Below are positions 43,854 through 51,654 of a DNA stretch of 64,000 nucleotides, piece by piece. The DNA is from Chitinophagales bacterium. Lineage in GTDB: Bacteria > Bacteroidota > Bacteroidia > Chitinophagales > CAIODY01. The stretch lies in the NCBI GenBank assembly GCA_947452995.1, contig CANGEV010000003.1:1-64000 (forward strand), given 5' to 3'. The translations under genes were made by a program, and so were the position numbers. The notes under the pieces were generated by a model that did no database searches, was not told the DNA's origin, and worked only from the letters and a program-made list of their open reading frames with translations. Positions within the stretch are counted from its first letter, which is position 1. Every line of letters starts with the position of its first letter.

Positions 43854-44441
43854 TTAGTGTAAACGCTTCGAAATAAGTTTTAAGAATTCAGAACGAGTAG
43901 CCTGATTTTTGAAAACGCCCGTGAATGCGGAGGTAGTCGTACTTGAATTTTGTTTCTGTACACCACGCATCATCATACATAAGTGTTGACATTCGATAAC
44001 CACGGCAACGCCAAAAGGCTTCAACCCTTCTTCCAAAGCGACTAATACTTCGTTCGTCAGACGCTCTTGGACTTGTAAACGACGTGCAAACACTTCTACA
44101 ACACGAGCAATTTTGCTAAGGCCAATGATTTGACCATTAGGAATATAGGCGATATGTGCTCTTCCGAAGAAAGGCAACATATGATGTTCGCACATGCTAT
44201 AAATCTCGATATCCTTCACCACTACCATTTCACTCACTTCTTCTTTGAATAAAGCGGATTGAATAATATCAGCGGCAGACATTTTATAACCTCCGGTAAG
44301 GTAGGACAATGACTTTGCCACGCGTTCAGGTGTTTTTAACAAACCTTCTCTTTCTGGGTTTTCACCAATTTCAGAAAGGACGAGTTTGTATTGCTTGGCA
44401 ATAGCTTCCATTGTCGGGGTTAATTCCACTTTCTCTTGCAT
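43854..44441 (-). CDS. folE: GTP cyclohydrolase I
   Basis: The 195-residue enzyme has [20 protein letters not shown] (zinc and catalytic Cys/His), [23 protein letters not shown] and the third zinc ligand in [11 protein letters not shown]. It converts GTP to 7,8-dihydroneopterin triphosphate, the entry to folate and tetrahydrobiopterin. It is flanked at 17 bp by a pyruvoyl-tetrahydropterin synthase family gene and at 2 bp by the yggS-like gene, suggesting one operon. Confidence 0.96.
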   Translation of the reverse strand: MQEKVELTPTMEAIAKQYKLVLSEIGENPEREGLLKTPERVAKSLSYLTGGYKMSAADIIQSALFKEEVSEMVVVKDIEIYSMCEHHMLPFFGRAHIAYIPNGQIIGLSKIARVVEVFARRLQVQERLTNEVLVALEEGLKPFGVAVVIECQHLCMMMRGVQKQNSSTTTSAFTGVFKNQATRSEFLKLISKRLH

Positions 44442-44458
44442 ATATTTAGTTTAATTTT

Positions 44459-44866
44459 TTAATCTCCGTAGTATTCCACAAAAATATTTTCCGTTTCCTG
44501 CAATTTTACGCAATGCAAGATTCCGCCTTCAATATGAGGCACCATTTGGTCCCAGATAGCTTTCGCTACATTTTCTGTCGATGGCATGATACCTTGTAGA
44601 AAAGAAACATCCAAATTGAGGTTTTTGTGATCGATATGTTTGATCACCTGTTCATTGATTACCTTGCTGAGATCGCGCATATTCATCACGAAGCCCGTAT
44701 CCGGATTTACATTTCCTTTAACGGTTACCCATAGGGTATAATTATGCCCATGCCAATTCGGATTGGCGCAGCCACCAAAAACCGTTTTATTCTGTTCTTC
44801 GGTCCAATTTGGGTTAGAAAGCTTGTGAGCGGCGTTAAAATGCTCGCGACGGGTTAGGTAAAACAT
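44459..44866 (-). CDS. 6-pyruvoyl-tetrahydropterin synthase / QueD family protein
   Basis: The start at 44866 (MFYLTRREHFNAAHKL) fits the family N-terminus; a start at 44908 adds 14 residues. The 135-residue protein has the zinc His (AAH), CANPNWHGHNY and the ENIFVEYYGD end. The catalytic Cys spacing is C-x5-HGH. Within the family QueD enzymes usually show C-x3-HGH and PTPS-type enzymes C-x5-HGH, so a pterin role is favoured, agreeing with folE next door. QueD is the alternative; both use dihydroneopterin triphosphate. Confidence 0.85.
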   Translation of the reverse strand: MFYLTRREHFNAAHKLSNPNWTEEQNKTVFGGCANPNWHGHNYTLWVTVKGNVNPDTGFVMNMRDLSKVINEQVIKHIDHKNLNLDVSFLQGIMPSTENVAKAIWDQMVPHIEGGILHCVKLQETENIFVEYYGD

Positions 44867-44936
44867 GTTTAATGATTGGATATAAAGGGTAGAACAAAAG
44901 TACAACACAATAGTTCAGAAATTTTCTTAAAAAATA

Positions 44937-44967
44937 TTTGGAGAAACAAAAAGTGTTCGTATCTTTA
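44937..44967 (+). promoter_or_regulatory. Promoter of tRNA-Asp
   Basis: TTTG (44937-44940), 19-bp spacer, TATCTTTA (44960-44967), one base from the TAnnTTTG consensus and 18 bp upstream of the tRNA. Confidence 0.6.
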
Positions 44968-44985
44968 CACCCGCTTCAACCGCGT

Positions 44986-45059
44986 GGTGCGGTAGTTCAG
45001 TTGGTTAGAATGCCGCCCTGTCACGGCGGAGGTCGCGGGTTCGAGTCCCGTCCGCACCG
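44986..45059 (+). tRNA. tRNA-Asp (anticodon GTC)
   Basis: The 74-nt tRNA has acceptor arms GGTGCGG and CCGCACC, discriminator G, D arm, anticodon loop CTGTCAC with anticodon GTC, and T arm CGGGTTCGAGTCCCG. It has its own promoter and a strong terminator 9 bp downstream. CCA is not encoded. Confidence 0.96.
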
Positions 45060-45068
45060 CAAGAAGAT

Positions 45069-45103
45069 AAAACCCCGATTCACGATGTGTCTCGGGGTTT
45101 TTA
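45069..45103 (+). terminator. Terminator of tRNA-Asp; left copy of a 35-bp repeat
   Basis: AAAACCCCGA, loop, TCGGGGTTTTT. The same 35 bases occur at 51604-51638, just upstream of recG, without a mismatch. The two copies enclose a 6.5-kb island of exported-protein genes. Confidence 0.9.
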
Positions 45104-45242
45104 GTTTTTAAGAACCCTTGAAATTTCCCACTATATTAATACAACAATAAACTAGAACCCCGATAGGGCTTTGTACTAGTGGAATATCTAAAAATTATTA
45201 GTGCGTGCTAGGAAACCATTAAATTACTTATAAATAACAGCG

Positions 45243-45411
45243 CTAGCCTTCGACAATCAATTTTCTGTGCAATTGTTCAGTTTCAGTTGCAATTTCTATT
45301 AAATAAATGCCTGTAGGCAAACTAGTGCAGTCGATTGAAAATTCATTGTTGCCAGCTTCTTAAGCTTGAGCATCTAAACCGAAGCAATAAAAAAAGAGTG
45401 ATCTGTTGCAT
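45243..45411 (-). pseudogene. Remnant of a VCBS/T9SS gene: start and sorting domain fused by internal deletion
   Basis: From ATG at 45411 the first codons (MQQITLFLL) resemble the start of the VCBS gene at 49291 (MKQIILFLL). After about 12 codons the reading frame shifts and runs into sequence coding EAGNNEFSIDCTSL and then IYLIEIATETEQLHRKLIV, nearly the same as the last 38 residues of the VCBS protein. More than 2.6 kb of coding sequence is missing. The remnant follows the barrel gene exactly as the intact VCBS gene follows its own. The rest of the 45104-45420 gap shows nothing else. Confidence 0.8.
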
Positions 45412-45420
45412 GGAAATAGA

Positions 45421-46212
45421 TTAAAACTGATAACTCATTCCTAACGAACATGCAATATGTTTAATTCTTAAAATAGTCTGCCATTCCTTGTATCCAGCCA
45501 AGGGAATTTCTAAGAAATCTTTAAAATCTAATATTTGATAATAATAACACAATGATGTATTTAATTTAATCCGATTTCCTAATTCGTAACTTGCTTGTAA
45601 TCCTGCGCAAGCATGCAAATTAAATCTATAATCAGGTTTTCTAGGATAAAATCTTTCTTGCCACAAGGCACCATCCCAATCTGCATAATAATCGATTTGT
45701 TTCTGAATCATACTAGTCTTAAAACCTAGATAGGTATTTAAGAAAAGCTTGCGACTTAGTTTTACTCTGTAAACAAAATCAGATTCCAAATTATACACAT
45801 TAAAAGTTCGTTCAAACTTAGAACGACTATATGCAGCTGGCCAATCAGGATCATTGTTTAGTACCTTATACCCGAATCTATTATATCCTGAACTTAGCTT
45901 TACGCCAATTTTTTTTGAAAAATAATACTGAATTAAAATGTTAACATGTCCAGTTAATGGGTATGAAGTGAGTCTATAGCCATAAGTTAAAAGTATTATT
46001 TGACTTTTAAATAGCTGAAAATTTACACCTCCGTTTACCCCCAACTCCCAGCGCTTAAACTTTTGTCCTGTTTGGTTAAGAGTATCACGCAGAACAGCTT
46101 TTTGCTTATGTAAATTCGTTGAAAAGGTTTGCAAATTGGCTTCAGGGCTATAGGCTTTCGCAAATGAAAGGCTTAATGTCCAGAATAGTATAATGGCTAA
46201 AAAACGTTTCAT
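45421..46212 (-). CDS. Predicted outer-membrane beta-barrel protein, copy 1
   Basis: The 263-residue protein has a signal peptide (MKRFLAIILFWTLSLSFAKA) and alternating hydrophobic strands ending in a C-terminal Phe (CSLGMSYQF), typical of outer-membrane barrels. It is a clear paralogue of the protein at 49301-50083, with matching signal, WELGVNGGVNFQ, FKTS, RKPDYRFN and end. I do not recognise a named family. Upstream it has a promoter block shared with the other copy. Confidence 0.7.
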   Translation of the reverse strand: MKRFLAIILFWTLSLSFAKAYSPEANLQTFSTNLHKQKAVLRDTLNQTGQKFKRWELGVNGGVNFQLFKSQIILLTYGYRLTSYPLTGHVNILIQYYFSKKIGVKLSSGYNRFGYKVLNNDPDWPAAYSRSKFERTFNVYNLESDFVYRVKLSRKLFLNTYLGFKTSMIQKQIDYYADWDGALWQERFYPRKPDYRFNLHACAGLQASYELGNRIKLNTSLCYYYQILDFKDFLEIPLAGYKEWQTILRIKHIACSLGMSYQF

Positions 46213-46362
46213 CGGTTTAATATTTTTATTGTTTTTCTAGCTATTTTAATCGGATTTGCATTACTGCCTTAAAAGTCGATTTTATATTAACAATTAGTTT
46301 TACAATATTAATTAATAAGTTAATAAATATACAGATATTTTTTTAACCAAGCGCTTAATCAG

Positions 46363-46421
46363 ATTATTTTAATTAATTATCTAACAAACATGAAATAAAA
46401 CTATTGATAATACAATACCCT
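46363..46421 (-). repeat. Upstream block shared with 51357-51415
   Basis: About 59 bp with the common core AATTAATTAT, AACAAACAT and ATACAATACCCT. It precedes the barrel copy 1 gene, while its partner precedes the gene at 50088-51281. It probably carries the promoter of each unit. The remainder of 46213-46447 is AT-rich, with no other visible feature. Confidence 0.6.
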
Positions 46422-46447
46422 CATTAAATTACGTAAAAATAACAGTT

Positions 46448-49291
46448 CTACCTTTGCACAATCAATTTTCTGTACAATTTTTCAGTTTCAGTTGCAATTT
46501 CTATTAAATAAATGCCAGCATTCAAACTTGTGCAGTCGATCGAAAATTCATAATTGCCAGCTTCTAAAGTTTGAGAATCTAATATCGATTGCACTTTACT
46601 TCCAACAATATTATACATAACAATATTGGTTTTAGATATTAATGGAATTGTTATTTTAAAATTTGTATAATTGTTTAATGGATTAGGATAAATTGAAATC
46701 AAAGTACTTGGATTCTGATTTTTGTGTAAAACCAATACATTTTCAGTTTGAGTAGCATTATGGGTGGTTCGCAGGATATTAGAGTTGCTGCATAACAAAG
46801 ATGATTCTATGGAAGCATGAAAATTTGACCCACTTTTTGCATTAAAACCATCATTCAAAACGATTAAACGACCTGCATTAAAATCTACTTTGCTCCCATC
46901 ACCCGCAACAACAAAATTTTTGGCTGTCAAAACATTATTCGAATGGAAATCAATAATATAATCATTATTTATACTAGAAGAATTATTGTTGATCGTGTAA
47001 TTATCATCAATGGTTTGATTTGATAAATGTAGGCTTGGGCAAATACCATCCATATTATATATCATAATCTGCCCATCATAGTTTCTAAACATGACTAATG
47101 CATCTTTACTATCGTCTAATTTGAAACGTGCTGTGCACATTGCTTTATTTAATTGATCTATTGGAAAATGCTCGCCATAAACGGGTATAATTTGACCATT
47201 TTTCAGCTTATAGATTATTACCTGTCCGTCATAATCGCGATGGGCAATCATTTCGCTAATACCATCTCCATCTAAATCACCGGCTGAAATGCCTGTCCAA
47301 ATATTATAGGTGCCTGCCGCCCCAGTATAATTATAAAGTAGATGTAAACTATTATTGCTAAATTCAAAAATGCTTATAAAACCAGTATTATTATCCGTAA
47401 CTGCAATTTGTGGATTTGTGTTATTCAAATCAAAAATGCCCGAAGATATATTAACAGGGTGATTATTCATAGAACCAATACTCAAATAATTAATTGATCC
47501 ATTTGAAAATGTAATTAAATATGCATTACCATAATTATCAGTTGCAATTGCTTCTGAGCCGTTGATGGTTGCAATGCCCGCCCAACCAGTAACAGCAGTA
47601 TTTATTATCTGTTCACTAAAAATAGAACCAGACAATTCAAAATAATGAATTGAACCGGATGTTTTATTAAGTGCAATTAGCTCTTGCCCTGCATGGTTGC
47701 TATTAAAATCACCGGCAGACAAACCACCCCAATTACCTGAATGATTTGATGAAGATGCCACTACCCAACAATTATTAGGTAGATTAGGGTCACTGCAAAT
47801 ATCAGGGGTATAAATATAAAACACACCATTAGCATTATCTACGCTCACAAAATCATTTAAACCATTATTATCAAAGTCACCACTGGCCAAATAATCACAT
47901 TGCGAATTAATACTATGTCCTCGTCTAACACCTATTGGATTAAATTTGTAATTAGTTCCATAACTAAAATTTGAAGAACTGTAGATACTTTGCAAAAGAG
48001 ATAATTTCGAGTCTTCAACAATTCCATTGTTGTTTTTATACAGAGCATCTTCGGCGTAATAGTCTAATAATATTTGATAAACATATTGATTATATTCGGA
48101 CAAGAATGGATATTGCTGTAAGCTTACTCCCCCCTGCGATATATTTGTAGATGTTCCATATGTATTCAATCCAAATTTTAATGGCGCCTGATAAATATGT
48201 TTACTAAAAGTGTTGCCCATTTTAATTAAATCACTTTGACTAAAAATGGGATTGGAGGAATATGTGTCAATTAATTGAAACCTAACACACCAGTCAATAA
48301 ATGACATCACTAAATAAGCATGCTCAATATCTTCAATATTATTACAATCATAATCATGACACCATGTAAAACTTGATGGATCGTTATTATTTAACGTTAG
48401 CTGACTTTTTGTCAAATTAGCAAGTATAGATGCATTTTGAAATAAGGTATTATTTATGTTATTATCAAGAATAGAAATCTCATACATAATAGCTAAAACC
48501 CTACCCATCGCAGCCTGCATATTTAATTCAGCCTTATTTCCATTGTTTTTTCGTTTATACAAATCAGTAAATAAATCTTTCCCATTTGGTGTTGATACTG
48601 AATCCTTTTTCCAATCATTATTGTTATGATAGTCTATAGTTTCATTTATTTTACATTTCAACCAATTACTGTAGTCCCCAATCGTGGAGATATGATTAAT
48701 GTTACAAGCTGTTGTTGGCTGAACATAGCCTACTTCAGCCGGAGCAGTCAAATTAGACAATGCCATAAAAAAAGGATCGGTCTGCATATAATAAACAAAC
48801 TGTGCCATTGGATATATAATTTCGGCAGAATGTAGTACATATGCCGAATTAGGATAACATTTACCACCATCTATGCATGACCATCCCTTAGAACTTGATG
48901 AAATCAAAGATGCAATATCATTTTTATTTCCAGAACACGAAGGGGCCAAAGGAGCAGGCCCAGTATTACCACCACTATTAAATCCTGAAATCTGATTTAG
49001 TGGCAACAATTTAATGACATCATCTCTGCGCTCTTCTACTCTTTTACTATGAATTATAAACTTATAAATATATTGCACATCATGTGTTGCTCTAAACATG
49101 TCTATATATGACTGAAGATACGCAAACTCAGTATTAGAAAGAACAGAAACAATATTAGAATGAAAAGATGCCCCTTGGCCATTATTACTAGCGCTAGATT
49201 CTTCAATAATGTCATAGGCGGCTCTAAATGTCTGCGCATTGATAATGGTTGACAAAGTTAAGAAAAGCAAAAAAAGAATGATCTGTTTCAT
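46448..49291 (-). CDS. Large secreted VCBS/FG-GAP repeat protein with T9SS sorting domain
   Basis: The 947-residue protein has a signal peptide (to about 19). The N-terminal ~450 residues, with several Cys and helical segments, are not recognisable. From about 465 there are FG-GAP/VCBS-like repeats with Ca-binding loops (DFDNNGLNDF, GDFNSNHAGQEL, DLDGDGISEM). The C-terminal 85 residues (ISIYPNPLNNYTNFKI ... GIYLIEIATETEKLYRKLIV) form a T9SS sorting domain. It is probably surface-exposed or released. It follows the barrel gene after 9 bp. A deleted copy of it lies at 45243-45411. Confidence 0.82.
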   Translation of the reverse strand: MKQIILFLLFLTLSTIINAQTFRAAYDIIEESSASNNGQGASFHSNIVSVLSNTEFAYLQSYIDMFRATHDVQYIYKFIIHSKRVEERRDDVIKLLPLNQISGFNSGGNTGPAPLAPSCSGNKNDIASLISSSSKGWSCIDGGKCYPNSAYVLHSAEIIYPMAQFVYYMQTDPFFMALSNLTAPAEVGYVQPTTACNINHISTIGDYSNWLKCKINETIDYHNNNDWKKDSVSTPNGKDLFTDLYKRKNNGNKAELNMQAAMGRVLAIMYEISILDNNINNTLFQNASILANLTKSQLTLNNNDPSSFTWCHDYDCNNIEDIEHAYLVMSFIDWCVRFQLIDTYSSNPIFSQSDLIKMGNTFSKHIYQAPLKFGLNTYGTSTNISQGGVSLQQYPFLSEYNQYVYQILLDYYAEDALYKNNNGIVEDSKLSLLQSIYSSSNFSYGTNYKFNPIGVRRGHSINSQCDYLASGDFDNNGLNDFVSVDNANGVFYIYTPDICSDPNLPNNCWVVASSSNHSGNWGGLSAGDFNSNHAGQELIALNKTSGSIHYFELSGSIFSEQIINTAVTGWAGIATINGSEAIATDNYGNAYLITFSNGSINYLSIGSMNNHPVNISSGIFDLNNTNPQIAVTDNNTGFISIFEFSNNSLHLLYNYTGAAGTYNIWTGISAGDLDGDGISEMIAHRDYDGQVIIYKLKNGQIIPVYGEHFPIDQLNKAMCTARFKLDDSKDALVMFRNYDGQIMIYNMDGICPSLHLSNQTIDDNYTINNNSSSINNDYIIDFHSNNVLTAKNFVVAGDGSKVDFNAGRLIVLNDGFNAKSGSNFHASIESSLLCSNSNILRTTHNATQTENVLVLHKNQNPSTLISIYPNPLNNYTNFKITIPLISKTNIVMYNIVGSKVQSILDSQTLEAGNYEFSIDCTSLNAGIYLIEIATETEKLYRKLIVQR

Positions 49292-49300
49292 TGAAAAATA

Positions 49301-50083
49301 TTAAAATTGATAACTCATTCCTAAAGAACATGAAAGATGATTAATGCTAAATACACTTTGCCAATCCTTGTAGCCACCCAATGGCACATCTAGGTAATCT
49401 TCGAAATCAATCATTTGCCTATAATAATTCAAATTTGAACTTAATTTAATTCGATTAAATAACGCGTAACTTAACTGTAAACCGGCAGAAGTATGGAAAT
49501 TAAATTTATAATCAGGCTTCCTTGTGTTAAAACCTTCTTTATATGACGACGAGCCGATAAAATTATTATAATAGCTGATATCTTTCTGAAACTTACTGGT
49601 CTTAAAACCTAGATACGTATTTAAGGACAACTTGGGACTTAGTTTTATTTTGTAAACAAAATCAAATTCCAGGTTATACACAATAAATGTTTGTTCAAAC
49701 TTATAGCTATATGAAATCGAATTGAGCAGGTATTTATACTCAAGCGAATAGGCAAATTTATCATATCCTAAACCTACATACACTCCAAACTCATTGAAAA
49801 ACAAATACTGAATCGTGGTATGAAAATGTTCAGTTAATGGTAATGATGCATTTACCAAATCCATATCTGTTACACTGTTGAATTGTTGAAAATTTACTCC
49901 CCCATAAATACCAAATTCCCAGCGTTTAAACTTTTGTTCTTTTTGGTTAATAGTATCACGCAGAATAGATTTATCCTTATGTAAATTCGCTGAAAAGCTT
50001 TGCACATTGGCACCAAGGCTATAGGCTTTTGCAAATGAAAGACTCAATGCCCATAATAGTATAATGGCTAAAAAACGTTTCAT
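49301..50083 (-). CDS. Predicted outer-membrane beta-barrel protein, copy 2
   Basis: The 260-residue paralogue of 45421-46212 has signal MKRFLAIILLWALSLSFAKA, WEFGIYGGVNFQ, LGFKTSKFQKDI, RKPDYKFNFH and CSLGMSYQF with terminal Phe. It lies between the gene at 50088 (4-bp gap) and the VCBS gene (9-bp gap). It may be a surface partner of the VCBS protein because the two genes travel together in the duplication. Confidence 0.7.
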   Translation of the reverse strand: MKRFLAIILLWALSLSFAKAYSLGANVQSFSANLHKDKSILRDTINQKEQKFKRWEFGIYGGVNFQQFNSVTDMDLVNASLPLTEHFHTTIQYLFFNEFGVYVGLGYDKFAYSLEYKYLLNSISYSYKFEQTFIVYNLEFDFVYKIKLSPKLSLNTYLGFKTSKFQKDISYYNNFIGSSSYKEGFNTRKPDYKFNFHTSAGLQLSYALFNRIKLSSNLNYYRQMIDFEDYLDVPLGGYKDWQSVFSINHLSCSLGMSYQF

Positions 50084-50087
50084 TAGT

Positions 50088-51281
50088 TTAATGTTTTTCT
50101 TGTTTTTCTAACTCCTCAATTCGTTTATTTTGCTCTATTACAATTAAAGTGAGCTCTTCTATCTTCTGCAAAAGTTTATTTTGCATTTCACTAACTTTTA
50201 CGCCACCTGTTTCTGCTTGTTCGGCAGAAAGTATTTCTGGTAGATGATGGTTAGTATTAATGTAATCTTCTAGTTCATGCAAGCCCATCATGCAATAGTC
50301 TTTGCTAAATACAAAATCAGGAAAAGCTGTTGTTTGGACTTTTATTTCACGAGCGTATAAGATTTGGTCTTTCCCGTTTATTTCAACTATTTTATTGCCT
50401 GCAAAATCATCCGCTTCAAAAATAGAATAATCAGCTGAAGCGTTGGCACCATCGCCAGCAGCAATTTTCAAACCCATTCCTTGTGAATTATTATTCTTAA
50501 TTAACAAGGCTGCACCTACAGGACCTGCAACTATTTGTGAAAAGCCATTAGCAAAAATTCCACTTTCTAAATGCAAGGAACCAAAAGGACTTAAATACAT
50601 ACTTGTAACGTATGATCCTGCGGTATTACAATTCGGTGTTTGCCAACCAAATCCAGTTGCATTTTGCACCAAGGCTGGTGAACCTAAACCATAAATACTA
50701 CAGGGAGAGGCTTGTTGTGCTGTACTGACGCTATTTAAAAATCGCTGTGAGGTAGTAGAATTATTGATGTTTAATTGGTCATAATTCGAGAATGTAGACA
50801 TAAATACAGTCCCTTGCCGAAATAATCCATCATTAGATTCTTCACTTGTAAAAGAAATTTCAAAATTATCTAGCGGATCGCCATTATTACCTAAAATTCC
50901 ACTTTGATTTCGATTGGTATTTCCTTTTCCGTTTAAATTAATCCTATTTAATGAATCAGTATGAAAAGTTTGAGTTATTCGAAAGTTGACATTATTATCA
51001 TCAAATATATGTAATTTCACCGATGGTGTTTGTGTACCCACTCCTACAAGCCCTCTGTAGTTGCTATACTGTCCACCTGCAAATAAGGTGGTATGCCCTA
51101 TGGTATCTTTAATTATTACATTGGTATTAGTAATAACGGATGTATCGGTAATGGTCAATACGCTATCAGCAGTCGTTTGAGCATTTGCTTTAAAAGTTAA
51201 AATCAGTGTGTTGACTAATATCAACAAAATAATTTTAACCCCAAGCTGAATTTGAATTGATTTCTTAAAAGTCATTTTCAT
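50088..51281 (-). CDS. Tail-fiber/S74-like exported protein with C-terminal coiled coil
   Basis: The 397-residue protein has a signal peptide (to about residue 35), a VGVGTQTPSVKLHI segment typical of fiber-like Bacteroidota surface proteins, and a C-terminal stretch FSKDYCMMGLHELEDYINTN, HLPEILSAEQ and a coiled coil (MQNKLLQKIEELTLIVIEQN). This end corresponds to the intramolecular-chaperone-like tail seen in many Bacteroidota proteins. It lacks a T9SS domain. It is the first gene of the unit continuing with barrel and VCBS genes, and has no counterpart in the shorter, duplicated unit. Confidence 0.7.
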   Translation of the reverse strand: MKMTFKKSIQIQLGVKIILLILVNTLILTFKANAQTTADSVLTITDTSVITNTNVIIKDTIGHTTLFAGGQYSNYRGLVGVGTQTPSVKLHIFDDNNVNFRITQTFHTDSLNRINLNGKGNTNRNQSGILGNNGDPLDNFEISFTSEESNDGLFRQGTVFMSTFSNYDQLNINNSTTSQRFLNSVSTAQQASPCSIYGLGSPALVQNATGFGWQTPNCNTAGSYVTSMYLSPFGSLHLESGIFANGFSQIVAGPVGAALLIKNNNSQGMGLKIAAGDGANASADYSIFEADDFAGNKIVEINGKDQILYAREIKVQTTAFPDFVFSKDYCMMGLHELEDYINTNHHLPEILSAEQAETGGVKVSEMQNKLLQKIEELTLIVIEQNKRIEELEKQEKH

Positions 51282-51356
51282 TTTTTTATTGGTTTGATGA
51301 GATTACTAAAAAACTTCCCAGTGTACGTGTTATTCTTTTATTCACGTAATGAATTA

Positions 51357-51415
51357 AATTATTTTAATTAATTATTCAACAAACATAAAGTAATATTATT
51401 CTTTATACAATACCC
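51357..51415 (-). repeat. Upstream block shared with 46363-46421
   Basis: The partner of the block at 46363-46421, about 76 bp before the start of the gene at 50088-51281. Its presence in front of both units marks the limit of the duplicated cassette. The remaining part of 51282-51603 shows no gene or RNA that I can support. Confidence 0.6.
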
Positions 51416-51603
51416 TAGAACTAGGTTTATTTTGTAAAAAAAGGTCGAAATCTGACATTTTTTACTAATACAAGTGAAGTTTTACGCCAATGTTAGTAGC
51501 CAGCCATTTTAATTGCTCAATAGTCCTTTAACTTTCTTCCCTTTTAAAAGACAGTTTGATGCTAAAAAATATCGCTCCGTTGTACATATTTTATCCTCAA
51601 ACA

Positions 51604-51638
51604 AAAACCCCGATTCACGATGTGTCTCGGGGTTTTTA
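51604..51638. terminator. Second identical copy of the 35-bp terminator
   Basis: Identical to 45069-45103. It has no tRNA or gene directly upstream on the plus strand; on the minus strand it lies upstream of the fiber-like gene. It sits 16 bp before recG. Confidence 0.8.
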
Positions 51639-51642
51639 ATTT

Positions 51643-51650
51643 TATATTTG
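51643..51650 (+). promoter_or_regulatory. -7 promoter element of recG
   Basis: TATATTTG fits TAnnTTTG but ends only 4 bp before the recG ATG, implying a nearly leaderless transcript. There is no TTG at the right distance because the terminator hairpin occupies that place. Confidence 0.4.
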
Positions 51651-51654
51651 CAGC

